Of a DNA stretch of 64,000 bases, positions 20,230 to 31,534 are shown one piece after another. Within the stretch, counting starts at the first letter, position 1; each line of letters begins with the position of its first letter. Made by a program: the position numbers and the translations under genes. The notes under the pieces are model-generated. The model saw only the letters and a program-made list of their open reading frames with translations. It had not been told where the DNA came from and searched no databases. The DNA comes from Cryptomeria japonica (taxonomy: Eukaryota; Streptophyta; Pinopsida; Cupressales; Cupressaceae). The stretch lies in contig NC_081409.1 in assembly GCF_030272615.1 (NCBI RefSeq), positions 617,215,755-617,279,754 of the forward strand. Direction: 5' to 3'.

Positions 20230-20994
20230 TGTAAATGTATATGCAATTTTCAATTTGAAGAGCAAGTTTTATATATATATATATATATATAATGTAGTGT
20301 ACTTATTATTTCTTTGATTCACAATATAATATGTCTGATTTTTTCTTTGCTGCAGATGGAGAGAGAACATTAATTGATTTTGATGCCCTTCTCCAAGCAA
20401 ATGAATCGGGTTATATATGGCAATGAGGGGACACCAAGTGTTACCTTGGTCGGTTATGTCCTTTGGACATAACCGACCAAGATAACCCTTGATCGCACCT
20501 TTTGATTACCCAAACAACACATTGCTAATTAACCCGATATAAATTGGTGCCATTACATGTTTCATATTAACCGATATGTGTATCGGTGTCAATGCATAAC
20601 CCAATAATATATATCAGTAACTATGATATCCTTAACCGATTCCCAATTGGTGGCAGTTAAACAGGCCCGATAACTATATCAATCAGTGGCAATAAATAAA
20701 CCAAACATACCCAATAACTAATCGGGGTATTACTAATAACATCCGATAATAGATCGGTGGCATCATTATTAAGTGCAATTTGATAATTATGAAGGGGTTC
20801 GATATATTATAAATCATGCATATAGAAATGATCTATCAATATATATTAATATACATATGAAGTAATAATAATTACTTCATATATATTTATACATGTCCAA
20901 GATCGAACATATATATCTGCATTAATGCCATTCTTCTTTTGATGTAAATGGATCTGTATTAGATTTTATCTGACCAATGCTATTTGCATCAACA
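20230..20994 (-). repeat. 5' LTR of the copia element
   Basis: 765 bp, longer than its partner. It keeps a perfect 17-bp inverted repeat (CTTGGTCGGTTATGTCC, 3-nt spacer, GGACATAACCGACCAAG) near 20447-20483 and an extra A/T-rich segment near 20853-20880. Confidence 0.93.
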
Positions 20995-20999
20995 AATAT

Positions 21000-21440
21000 C
21001 TTTTGGCATACTTCATGAGACTTGAAGGATTCAAATTTTATGCATGATATAAGTGACTGAGATGTTTATGCATGGTATTTCTGAAGATTCTGAGCATTAT
21101 AAGTTTGATATAATTACACAGGTCAGCAAGTAAAGTCAGATATTCACATTATTGGTTTGTAGTCTGCATATATGTTATTTCTGCAGTCACTGTTATTTCA
21201 TTATATTTATGTTCTCTCCTAAAATAATGTGAGGGCAACAAAGTTTCCATGAAATATGAAAGGTTGTTGATTGTGGACAGCATAATATTCATTCTCTATG
21301 CATTCTATCTGAAGTGGCAATAGTCATAAACCCCCAAAACATAAACTATAATTAGAAATCAGATAGCAGTAGGTTGTGTGCCAAGTGTTGACAAATTGTC
21401 AAACATCTAAAAATAGGAGAAAATTAGTCGAGATTTAGTA
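21000..21440. other. Right-hand part of insert X and junction with element B
   Basis: No gene. A/T-rich text continuing the host of the copia element. The junction with B lies somewhere near its end, before CCGACTTGG at 21484, which belongs to B. Confidence 0.4.
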
Positions 21441-21660
21441 GGGGTTCTTAAATAGTCACACCCTTTCACCTCCATGATACAACCGACTTGGAAAAAAATA
21501 CATTTTTTTGTTTTCTTTGACTTACCAAGGGAATTGCACCCACTCACTTAGCAGCCTAGCCGACTTGGCAAATAAATGAAACGTTTTTTGTTTGCTATCA
21601 AATTCGCATTACTTTGATTTCCTTTGCAGCCGACTTCATCCTTTCTACAAAAAACGTTCA

Positions 21661-21828
21661 TGTGTTTTGCCTCTAAAATTCGTCTTCCTCATTTGTGAGG
21701 GAAAATTTGTATCATGTATCTTCTTCTTTGTTTTTTAGAATATAAATTTGAATTCCTTAATTTCCAACGGCTAGCTTGCATCTCTTGCAATTTGATCCTT
21801 AAGTGGGGTAATTTTTACCTTTGCCTTC
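21661..21828 (-). repeat. 168-bp direct repeat, left copy
   Basis: From TGTGTTTTGCC to TTTGCCTTC; it matches 24226-24394 with only a handful of differences. The length is that of the leader units in element A, so these may be two neighbouring leader units of B separated by the insert 21829-24225. Confidence 0.8.
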
Positions 21829-24225
21829 TGATGGAAATATTGTCATTGATGTCAAAGGTGTGAAGGAGTTGTCTTTGATGTCAAAGGAATTTGTTAATGA
21901 AGGTTTTGATGAACACATTGTCCTAAATCTGATAGATATTTTACAGTGCAGTTTGATCATACAGTGGTTATATAATGCTAGTATATGATGCTAGTAGATA
22001 TGAAGCTATAAACTCAGTATACTGTGTATACTGCACAAATAAATGCAGTGATAAAGTCAGTCTGATCTTACAGTAATCAGATATATTGAAGATACAGTGA
22101 TCTTCATAAGCAAGCGGTCTGGAAGATACATTGTCTTGCAGCGATGTGAATGGAATGAACACCCAAGCAAAGTATCCCATACATCAGCAGTTTGTCCAAG
22201 TAACATGCAGCAATGTGAATGATAAAGAATTAATAAAAGCAGAGGCCTCATCAAAGATTTTTTTATAAGCAACAAATGTGTTTGACAAGTCAGCGAGTAT
22301 ATGGGTGATCATACCTGTGATCTAAAAGCAAGCATTTGTTAAAGTGATCAACAGCAATTACATTTATTGTATAGGTGGTGGGATGATAAAGAAGGCATCG
22401 ACCTATCAGCAATCTAGTTATTTGTATGCATGCAGCACTAAGGAGCAAGTTCGATAAAGTGTGGAATGATGCGACAATTTTGGAGGTTTCATTAATCTGG
22501 CCGGCTCACTGAAGATAGCCAACATTTTGTATTAAACAAATGAACTATTGTGAAGAGCGGCTTCAGTTTGTAGACAGTAAGGATTGATTTATATTGCAAA
22601 GGATCTATTTGAGTAATACAGCGATTTCATTGTGTGAACAGCAACAGTATAAAGGCAGAAATGTAAATAATCTAATGAAAAGAATTTGCAATGTAATTTG
22701 ATGGTAATCGATTGACTAAGATTGGTGCAAATTGAAGAAGATGTCATTATTTTCAAAGCCGAATCATATGATGGGAATTATTTGTAGGAATCTTGATGCA
22801 TCAAGGCAATGATATAAGCAGCGATTAATTATTGAGAAGCAAGCTGATACAAAAATAGTTGAAACTAATAAATGAAATCATTCATGTTTGTGACAGCGTC
22901 TTAGAGAATAGAGCAGTGGCGGGGTCAACATATCAGCAATCAAAAATCGACTTATTAAAAAGAGACTGAGATTAACATAACCATGAGACAGCCATGGTCA
23001 AGTCAAAACAATAAGAAAACACGTACATGTAATCCTCAACAGCGACAACAGTAATAATTGTTTCATGAGAAAGCATTGATCATGAACAAAGACAGCGATA
23101 ATATAATATGATGTCAATAAGTCCACAGCTTAGCGACTATACTCTACGAGACTGGATTTTTCTTGTATTGAAAAGACCCGAGACCTATTATCCAATTGGA
23201 GTTGAAGACCTTATTATCGATGGCCTTGTCAAAAGAAATCGGGCACTATATATATAGTTGGTTTCGACTTATTTGACAGAGTCGATAAAGAAAGAACAGC
23301 AATTTGTTTGATAAAAAAAAATGGCAACAGTTTCAGGAATTTTATTAGAGACAAATGACAAAGCAACGTGGCAGGTTTATTTCCTCATAAGGTGGCGATT
23401 TGAGCTATAGACAACAACTATATCTAATATGTTATGCAGCGGTGGATTATTATAAAGTGTTGTGATCCACTAATAATACAAATTGTCTTCTTCATAAAAG
23501 ATATAAAAGTGGAGCAATTAAATTAAATAAAGTGTTAACAATATGGTGCAAGTAAAATGAATGTTAAAGGAGTCAGCGGCACATTAACAAAGGCCACGAT
23601 TTCATTAAAAGTCAGCGATACAAATAATAAAGTATAATGATTTGATTATGAATGATGGAATTTTTTTATAGACAAAACCAATTCATTAAAGGATTTGTTG
23701 ATGTAAAGAAAAGGTGCAATTAGTGAAAAGAGAGATATTAAAATTGGGGGTGCATTGTCCTATGAAATGATATGTCTTTCCACGTAAAGACATAAAGGTA
23801 CAATAAGGTATATAAGAAAATAGAAGTCAGAAAATAAAAGTAGAGTTGAGTAATAAAATAAAAATTATCTCTGAGAAAAGAGTGAGTATATGGAATAGAA
23901 AGAATATCTTAAAAGGTGTGTGTAGAGTATGGAATAAAAAGAAGGAAGATCTTTGAGATGTAAGTGTGCAGTATATGAGAAGTTTATATCAGATATACAT
24001 ATGAAGAAATATGAGCAGATAGGATAGATCTCAAGGCAGAAATGTATATGAAGAAATTACCATATTTATGATCAGATTTATAACAGAGTTGAGAAGGGAA
24101 TTGCAGCATATATAGAAGAAGATAATACAGATTTAAAGGTAGATTTGTAGAGTTTATAACAGAATTATAAGTGCAGATTGGAGAACAGATTGGAAAGGAT
24201 TTTATCAGGGAATTGTGATCAGTTT
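21829..24225 (+). mobile_element. 2.4-kb LTR-like insert in element B
   Basis: Begins TGATGGAAATATTGTCATTG and ends near GTGATCA. No supportable gene; the text is A/G-rich with many CAGCGA and ATAAAG words. A start of the same kind (TGTTGGATTATTGTCAATG) occurs at 42233. Such starts, followed by GATGTCAAAGG, are usual for plant copia LTRs, so this is probably a solo or truncated LTR. I found no matching 5-bp duplication. Confidence 0.45.
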
Positions 24226-24394
24226 TGTGTTTTGCCTCTAAAATTCACCTTCCTCATTTGTGAGGGTAAATTTGTATCATGTTTCTTCTTCTTTGTTTTT
24301 TAGAAGAAAAATTTGAATTCCTTAATTTCCAATGACTAGCTTGCATCTCTTGCAATTTGATCCTTAAAGTGGGGTAATTTTTACCTTTGCCTTC
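24226..24394 (-). repeat. 168-bp direct repeat, right copy
   Basis: Copy of 21661-21828; it continues directly into the hairpin leader of element B. Confidence 0.8.
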
Positions 24395-26130
24395 CACGTT
24401 TTGGGAGGTTGACTTTCTTTGCCTTCCACGTTTGTGGAAGTTGACTTTCTTACCTTCCACATTTACCTAGCTTGTTGTACACCTCTTCCATGTTTACCTA
24501 GGTTGATTCGCACTCCTTCCATGTTTATGTAGGTTGATCTGCACCGTTTCCATGTTTATCTAGGTTGATCCACACTTTTCTTCCACACTTTGGAGGGTTA
24601 AACCTTTACTTAGGCAATTATCTTCCTTAGAAGGATGTGATGCAACATCCCCGGTTGATGAGCAATCTTGCATCAACCAAAAATATTTGTTTTCAGTTTT
24701 GTGTTGCAGCTTCCGTGTTTCTTTCAACATTCTCCGATAGTTGTTCATTTTCCGTTGCGGATCAGATTTTTGGCTTCCAGACTTGTTCTCGTTCCTTGTT
24801 CTAGATTTTCAATTCATTTGGATCCTTTTTTGGCAAGTTGTTGCTTCCAGATTGTCTGTTTCTTGGTACTCGGAGTAGTTTGACCTTAATGGCTAGTTGG
24901 AGAGTCCTTCTCTTGCGGATCTAATTGACACCGCACACGATGTTCCCAGGCCCTTGGCCGACCTTCCTTTGTGGTTTGCGCTTCATTTTTTTGTCCTTGG
25001 CGGAGGAGATCTTCACACTTTGGGTCTGACCTATTTTACACGTTTCATTTTCCTGTCTTGGAGAATGTAATCTTTTGTGGCCGACCCGGATGTGTTCCAG
25101 ATGCTATATATATTGTTGTATTTGATCCTTTGGGGGATAGGAAAGAGATAGAATGATATCGATTCATGATCTATGATTAGAACACCTCTTGGAGGTCCGG
25201 ATGGATTGTAATCTGGAATGTATTCTGTAACTAGGTTTGTAAGCCTGCAAGTTTACCCGCATGTTGCCGGCTAGTTTATGATGAATCTATGATATTGGGG
25301 ATGTCTGATCTTGCATTTCTCTATTTTGTGTTGGTGCTTCTGTTGTGTTACTCTTGCTACATGATCTAGATTGTTCTCCTTGAGGACCCCCCGGACCATG
25401 GCCGCATCAGGATGACTTCACTTCCTTGTTTACCTAGCTTAATCCGCACCCCACTTCCATGTTTTAGGAGGTTAAAATCGCACAAGGTAATTTTTTATTT
25501 TTTTTCTTCCTCACTAGCTTAAGTTATTGTGCACCCCCTTCCTTGTTTGCTAAGGTTGTCGTGCACCCCTTTCCTTGTTTGCTAAGGTTGTCATGCGCCC
25601 CCTTGTTTGCTAAGGTTGTTTTGTACCCCCTTCCACTTTTTTGGATGTTAAGTTTTTGCAAGGCAATTAAAGTTCGTTGTTTTTGGAGGAATTTTTTTTT
25701 ATCACTCATGTTTGAAAACTTCCTTATTTTTTAGCCTTTATGATTTCCACTTAATTTCCACTTTCTTGATTTTTGAGGAAAATTGATTTGGGCATTTTGA
25801 AAGTAACATTTTTTTAAGGAAGACTTCCACATTTTGGAGGGTAGATTTGCACTTCCATGTTTTGGAGGTTGATGTGAACTTAGACTTGAAATCTTCCGTG
25901 TTGTAGAGGTAAATTCGCACCCCCTTGTGGTTGATTGACTTCCTGACAACCTTGGCAATTATTTCAACATATTGACATTATTGACAACTTCTTAGAACCT
26001 CAAGCGATTTCACAACGTGACCTCAACCTGACATCTCTTACTCAGTAGCAAAGGTTAATGACTAAAGAAACTATTGCCAAGCTAAGCAAACTAAGACACC
26101 TAACTAAGGCACCTAATCTAAGAAAAAATT
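24395..26130 (-). repeat. Leader of element B: degenerate CTTCCA hairpin repeats (interrupted by a solo LTR)
   Basis: Recurring CTTCCAC/T..TTTTGGAGG words, roughly every 30-60 bp, at 24395-24637 and 25410-25930. The clearest unit, CTTCCACGTTTGTGGAAG (24423-24440), is a perfect 7-bp stem with a 4-nt loop. The position within the element is the same as the 167-bp array of A, but the sequence is unrelated. Confidence 0.6.
24638..25409 (+). mobile_element. Solo LTR (772 bp)
   Basis: Starts TGATGCAACATCC, ends GCCGCATCA, flanked by GGATG on both sides (24633-24637 and 25410-25414). The ends share a short inverted repeat TGATGC/GCATCA. A TATATATA lies near 25106. There is no coding capacity, and the short frames inside are not genes. 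Confidence 0.9.
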
Positions 26131-26135
26131 GGGGT

Positions 26136-26172
26136 CCCCATTTGCAATGGGGTGATGTGTGAAAACATCACA
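26136..26172 (-). repeat. 5' terminal hairpins of element B
   Basis: CCCCATT/AATGGGG stem at 26136-26152 and TGTGA/TCACA stem at 26158-26172. The second lies 3 nt inside the element end at 26175, as in A. Confidence 0.75.
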
Positions 26173-26175
26173 ACA

Positions 26176-26855
26176 GGCAGTACTATAGTGTTGTCGTTTA
26201 GGTTTTGGAACCCAGGTAAATGTTGTGAAATTGTTATCATTTTGATGAGGTTGGTTCTTTTGGTGGTTGCTTGAGGCTATGCAAGTGCAGAGTTTTGTCT
26301 AGGGTTTCAAATCACACTTTGTCCAATTCTAGGATGGTTATGGATTCCCAGAGCATGTATACATATATAAAAGTGTGTGTGTGTGTGTAGGTATTGTATT
26401 GAGATTGTCTCCATCATTGTTTGTATTTCTCTAGGAAGTCTTTTATGGTTGTAAAGGTTTTCCCTTGCCACATTCACTAGTATGATTGTAAATGAAATTG
26501 GTGAATGTAATAGATTTCCAAATATTGCAAGCTTTGTAATGGCCTTTTGCATGTTTCAAATGGATGCATGCAGTTCAATGTGGATTACTAAGTATTATCT
26601 TTGTGTGATGTTTTCTCTTTGTTGGCATGTATACCTAGATCATTTCTTTTATGCTTCCTCCATGGTTTTCTTTCTTACTATTTGTGACTTTGTAGTCCAA
26701 TGGATAGGCACCAGTCTCTTTGCCCACTTGGCCAATATCAATCTTTTAAAATAAAAAAACACAAATCAATAGTTAAGGAGTAGGGTAGTTTTGCGTGTTC
26801 ATAAAGCCTTGTATCACAACTAGGAATCTATTTTCAAAGAATAGTTAATAAATCT
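26176..26855. other. Host DNA between B and D
   Basis: Starts with the right copy of the GGCAG duplication (26176-26180). No supportable gene; a (TG)n run of about 14 bp lies near 26374. The 90-codon frame at 26482-26754 has no recognisable motif. Confidence 0.4.
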
Positions 26856-26858
26856 TGT

Positions 26859-26892
26859 TGTGTCCTAAACACACGCCCCATTGCAAATGAGA
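26859..26892 (+). repeat. 5' terminal hairpins of element D
   Basis: TGTGT/ACACA with a 5-nt loop at 26859-26873; the fifth stem pair is T-A where A, B and E have A-T. The following CCCCATT hairpin (26876-26892) is damaged on its right arm. Confidence 0.65.
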
Positions 26893-27560
26893 ACCCCCTT
26901 TTTTTAAGCTTGTTAGCTTAGTTTGGCTTAGCTTGGCAGCATTTTTTGTCTCCTAGCCTTTGGGAGAAGGTGGCAATGTCTTGTCAATCCGTAGGAAAAC
27001 ACTGATCAATCCATGAAGTGTGAAGTTCGTCCTTGGAAAAGGGGCATGTTCAAGTCAGGAACAGCTAGGCCGAGTCGAGAATTCCAAGTCCAAGATGAGG
27101 AATGAATACTCAATCCTTAAGGAAAATTAGGAAAATCCAAGACTTGAACAAGGAATGTGTAATTAATCCAAGTCTAAAATCCATGAATGTGCAACTTGCA
27201 AGATGAGAAATAAGGGCAGAATCATGAGGAAACTCACTTGACAAAACATGAAATTTGATGAGGGTGAGGGATGTCAAGGATAGGATGATGAATCCAAAAT
27301 TGAGTCATGGAAAAATTCCTAAGTTGAAATGTGGAAAGAAGGAAAGTCCAAAGTTGAGACAAGGATTATAGAGGAAAATTCCAAGGTTAGGATGAGGATT
27401 ATGAAAATTCCAAAATTTGAAGGAGGATTTTATCCTTGGAACGAAAGTGAAATAAGGGTTTTATCCTTGGGAATGAAAATATAATGAGGAAATTATCCAA
27501 GGAATGGAGATATTAAAAGGGATTTTTTCCAAAACTCAACAAAAGGAAAGGATTTATTTT

Positions 27561-28605
27561 CTACATAACCCAGGGACGTGTCCCTGGCCTGAAAACTCCC
27601 GTCCCGGTCCCGGGGACGTTTCGGGGATGGCCAGAGGACGTTTCCCCCCATCCCCAAAATGTGGGAATTTGTTGGGGATGTCCTGGAAACAGGAGGACAT
27701 TTGCCCCAGCCGTGGGGGATGTCCGTACGTCCCGAGGATGGAGGGGGGCGGTTGGGATGTCCCCAATCTGTCCCAAGGACAGCCGGACGTCCCCCACGGC
27801 TGGGGCTAGTTAAAAAATTAAGAAAATGTCATATTTTTAATTTTCTTTTCCTAATGTGGGCCCCAAATTTTTTGCCCTAAATCGTTCCATTTATTAAAAA
27901 TTTAAAAGGCAACGATATTAAATTATTAATATAAGTCTTGACTATGTGATAATTCATAATATCGTTGCCTTGTATTAAAATTTAATATAATTTGAAGATC
28001 AAGACTGTGATAAATTATTAAAGACAATGATAAATATTTATGTTTCATATCAGACCATATTTCATGTTTGACTATATGATATATTTAAAACTTTAAAAGG
28101 GAATGATATAAATATTTCATATCTTACTATATGATATTCATATATTTAAAAGGGAAGGATATGCCATATGAGAGATAAAAACAATTATTTCCGGCGGTTA
28201 TTGTTTAAGCAGAGCGATCAGGTTTTCAGCAAATCAAACAAGTGCTGGCATATTGACAATGAATTTTCAATTATGAATGCATATTGAGTATTGATAATGA
28301 ATTCTGAATTATGAATGCATATTTGAGTATTGACAATTAATTTTGAATACAAATGTGGTATTTTAAGGTTCTATAATGTACACATAGCTTCTTTATCCAT
28401 GTTTTCATATGAATATAATGTATATATACATGCTTTATCTATTTTTCATATGAAAATTTAAATTTCCCGATATATTGTAAATTTTCCATATATTTTATCT
28501 AGCCGTCCCCCCTTTGTCCCCAACATTGGCAAAAAAAATTGTCGTCCTGGAAACCCGTCCCGCTGTCCCCTGTCTTCCCCGTCCCAAAAACTTGGGGTAA
28601 CATAG
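27561..28605. mobile_element. hAT-like non-autonomous element with GC-rich ends
   Basis: 1,045 bp flanked by the 8-bp duplication TTTATTTT (27553-27560 and 28606-28613), diagnostic of hAT-type insertion. The ends form an imperfect inverted repeat (CTACATAACCC left; CTATGTTACCC as the complement of the right end). The outer 100-240 bp are strikingly GC-rich with many GGGGA, GTCCC and CGTCC words, while the centre is A/T-rich. There is no transposase. The long frames across the GC-rich end are compositional. Confidence 0.75.
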
Positions 28606-29146
28606 TTTATTTTCCATGGAAAAAAGTGGGGAAATCCATGTCCAAGGAGAAGAAATCCACGTCCAAGGAGAAATCCTGCTCAAAAATCCTTGTCCATGCT
28701 CAAATCCCGCTTAGAAATCCAAGGAGGAGAATTCTGCCCAGCTATCCTTGCATACCTCAAATTCCCACTAGGAAATGCATGCTTAAGGCTAATCTCCACT
28801 GGAAATTCCAGACTTAGGGAAGACATCTGCCCAATAATCCACATGCAAGGCAAAATACTGCTGGAAAATCCACCTCTAAGGCAGAAATTCGCATGGAGTC
28901 AATGCATGGGCACTTCAAATTCTTGCCAAGGAAAATGAGCGCTCATCTTAAATTTATAGCCCTTCATGGCAATGTTGAATCAAGGAGGCCGACCTGGATT
29001 GAGACACAAAAAGTTCCTTCCAAAAACTCAATTTAAAATGGAAAAAATCAACCTGAGAAGGCGAAAGTTGCAATATGAAAAATGAAATAAAATCCATCTC
29101 CTATAGCTGACCCTTACCAAGGAGAAGGGATTACTATATGAGTGCC

Positions 29147-29154
29147 TATAAAGG
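29147..29154 (+). promoter_or_regulatory. TATA box after the leader of element D
   Basis: TATAAAGG, followed within about 40 bp by a C/A-rich start region. It corresponds to the TATA regions of A (11664) and E (44235). Confidence 0.4.
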
Positions 29155-30010
29155 TAAGATAAGGGGATTCTTCTCTACAATGCAATTCACATCAAATCAA
29201 AACAATTCCCAGCAGAGCAAAGCAAATTGTAGCAGACTTCAATGCAAATCAAAAGTGAAATCAGACCCGAGGAAAACAAATCAGACCTGAAGAAAAGTGA
29301 ATCAGATCCAAAAGAGGTAAAATTGTGTCAAGGATCGGATCAAAGCAAACAAGAAGCAAATTCACAACAGAGAAGACCAGAAGTGAACCATGGCAGCAGA
29401 TACGTGTGAATTTGGACAAGGAAAATCAGGATTTCAAGTCAAATAAAAAGAGGGAAGGTTGATGTTTAAAATAGTAAGGAGATTTCTTGAAGGGCATAGA
29501 AGTAATTTATGTGCAGATCTGACTGAATTTCCTCACCCAATTTGAGCATTTCCAGTTTGAAACATCATTTCAGAATTTTCCAAATCAAGAATTCCCAGCT
29601 TGAAAGTGAATTTCCAGATTGTTGTAAGCAAAACCAGAAGTCATTAAGATTAATTTTCTGGAAATTTTGTGCAAAAAAATGAAAATCAAGGGATTTTGAG
29701 GGGTTTGTGAAACATTCCATTGCATTATGGATTGTGAATTCTTGATGACGTTTTGAAAAATCCTAATGATTTTGTTGGTTAGGCTAAGATTTGTTTCACA
29801 ATTTCACAATTGAAGAATGAGTTGTCATGTTTAAAATTTTAACTGTTTGAAGATGAATTAGGAATGAAAGGTTTTGGATTTTCATTTTCTTATTATAAAT
29901 TTCTTTCATTTCACTTAAGGAATTCCAAAATCTGGAATTAATAAGAGTAATTTATCCATAACCTTAATCCAAGGATTCTCTCTCTTTTTTCAGGTATTGC
30001 AAGGAAGCTA

Positions 30011-30253
30011 ATGATGGAGAAGGATGAAGAAACAAGAATTATGGAAGACAAGATCAACATGTTCAAGAGGAGGATGGCGAAACATGAAGAACATTTCAAG
30101 AAGATAACAAAGGACTCAACAACACGAAGGATACAACTACAACAAGATGGCTTTTCAAGGATTGTCATGAAGATGAAGATGGAAATGCAAATGAAAGACC
30201 AAGGAAAGCACTTTGAAGTTTTAGAAGAGTTAATCAAAGTTAGAAACTCATGA
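30011..30253 (+). CDS. Short charged coiled-coil frame in element D
   Basis: 80 codons from an ATG, Lys/Glu/Met-rich (EDKINMFKRRMAKHEEHFKK), probably one coiled coil. It lies between the TATA at 29147 and the 3' segment of D, where A carries its long frame. It may be a remnant or replacement of that gene. I see no direct sequence match to the A protein, so identity is open. It could be chance. Confidence 0.3.
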   Translation: MMEKDEETRIMEDKINMFKRRMAKHEEHFKKITKDSTTRRIQLQQDGFSRIVMKMKMEMQMKDQGKHFEVLEELIKVRNS

Positions 30254-31534
30254 GGCGAAGATACAAAGACATCTTTATGATAATATAGAATTGGAGTTCA
30301 AACAAAGAGCTAGATGAAATGAAAAGAGAAACTTTGCAAGGTGTACAAGCTGAGGTGGCATCTATTCACCTTCACCAATCAAATAATCTGAGGTCAACAT
30401 GTCCAGATTCATCAAACCTAACTCATCCAAAGAACGAGTTAATGGGCACACAATCATAGAAGACGTGTAATTTTCTTATTTTCTCTTGCTCCTCGCAAAT
30501 TGTGCCATGGAGGATATCTTATTCTTCATTGGTCAAAAGTTTTAAAAAGATGGATGACATTAAATATTGTATGAGGTGTTAGCTATAACTAATCCCACCT
30601 TAGAGTTTCATTGAATTATCTTGGCCATTGATTTAGAATCAATTTGGGCCCTTGCTTTGTAACTTTAAGTCTATAAAAGGCTTGCTTAGTTCATTTGTAA
30701 GGGTTAATAGCAAGTTAGAAGTTAATAGCAACAATATTAGGAATAGGAGTAATAGTAGTAGGAGGAGGATATCAGAAATTGTTGCCAAGACTATGTTGAA
30801 ATCAATACATCATTTTCATTGAAGATATGGTGGATCTTTGTATGAGTTTCAACATTTTGCTTGGTTTCTACTTCTCAAGTTTTAGTTGAAGTTCATTGAT
30901 TTTAATGGAAGAATGTGAAGATATCTGATGAATTCCTTGGTTCATACCATCTGTAGTTTGTTGATTGCAAATTGTAGTGTATGGTTAGTCTAAACTTATT
31001 ATGATCTTAGTTTGATTGTGGATGATCATTTGAATTGTGCTAGCATTGGGTATTTGGATGAATGTTTACAATATGAAAATCTTTCACTACCTTTGGAGAT
31101 CGCATAAGTTTTGTATAGTTGTTTTCATGTCGCAAAGAAAAGCTTGATTTAAGGAGTTTGTCTATCTAAATCACCATCCATTATCATCATTGTTCATAGG
31201 TCTTAGATTAGATTCCCTAACCCTAATCCTTTTGTCTTTTGTTTGGTGGAAGTTTGAGTTAGTTTAGGAAGAAAACATCACCTAAATTTCTATATCAGAT
31301 GTTCAAGTTCTAGCTGCTTTGTAGAAGTGTACAACATAAGTCCCTTTGTGAGAACAAAATATCACATCATTTCATTGAGTCTATCCATTGCAACATCAAG
31401 ACCTGACTATAGGAACCTTGGGGTAACCTTTTTTGATCATATTGTTTAGCATTTGAGGTTTCCTTGTTCAAGAGAGAATAGAATACTTGGTATTTTATTT
31501 TGTGTTGGAGAGTGTCACAAAACACCCATCAACA
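30254..31534 (+). other. 3' noncoding segment of element D
   Basis: No gene. The layout parallels A: a TATA (TATAAAAG at 30672-30679) 860 bp before the end, and GAGATCGCATAAG and GAGAATAGAATAC words near the end. No telo-box palindrome is present. Confidence 0.5.

Larger units (their letters stand above)
14942..20994 (-). mobile_element. Complete Ty1/copia LTR retrotransposon, coding frame broken
   Basis: Two direct LTRs, 14942-15657 and 20230-20994, flanked by the 5-bp duplication AATAT (14937-14941 and 20995-20999). The element reads on the minus strand: 5' LTR, primer-binding site, gag, protease, integrase, reverse transcriptase, RNase H, polypurine tract, 3' LTR. Integrase before reverse transcriptase identifies Ty1/copia. 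By hand alignment the LTRs differ at about 28 of roughly 700 positions (about 4%) plus two larger indels, so the insertion is fairly old. One frameshift and three in-frame stops disable it. Confidence 0.95.
6048..21430 (+). mobile_element. Insert X: LTR-like sequence, interrupted by element A and a copia element (right end approximate)
   Basis: X starts TGTAATGTCCCC at 6048 inside element B and continues across the nested insertions. The host text reads smoothly from 6942 to 14638 once A and its duplication are removed, and from 14941 to 21000 once the copia element is removed. Its own length is about 1.6 kb. It has no supportable gene. An ATAAAAGGAGG word near 6662 could be a TATA region. 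The right end is unresolved: I could not find a copy of the left flank TACTC between 21000 and 21480. Confidence 0.35.
3830..26175 (-). mobile_element. Element B, A-family member split by nested insertions
   Basis: On the minus strand B starts at 26175 with TGTTGTGATG and ends at 3830 with CATCAACA, flanked by GGCAG on both sides. Its left (3') part, 3830 to 6047, resembles the 3' segment of A: shared words include AGGATAAGATAC near the end, GATCTTCTAAGG and the telo-box palindrome. Its right (5') part, from about 21440, has the terminal hairpins and a hairpin-rich leader. Between them sits insert X with A and a copia element inside it. The right part also holds a 2.4-kb insert and a solo LTR. 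Without the inserts B is about 4 kb, and I see no trace of the A-family protein, so B is a gene-less variant. Confidence 0.65.
26856..31534 (+). mobile_element. Element D, A-family member with hAT-like insert
   Basis: Starts TGTTGTGTCC, with a TGTGT/ACACA hairpin 3 nt inside and a decayed CCCCATT hairpin. It ends with GTGTCACAAAACACCCATCAACA-type text at 31534, like A. Between lie a leader of CCAAGG/CCTTGG-type repeats (about 26980-27552 and 28614-28950), a TATAAAGG at 29147-29154, a small charged frame at 30011 and a second TATA (TATAAAAG, 30672-30679) 860 bp before the end, the same distance as in A. The flanks AATCT and ATGCA do not match, so the ends may come from a rearranged copy. Confidence 0.55.

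Noticed and set aside
27504-27880. Overlapping Gly/Pro/Arg-rich frames on both strands
   Set aside because: Produced by the GC-rich end of the hAT-like element; no start context, no family match.
26856-31534. Target-site duplication for element D
   Set aside because: The flanks AATCT and ATGCA do not match, so D is called on its ends and layout only.
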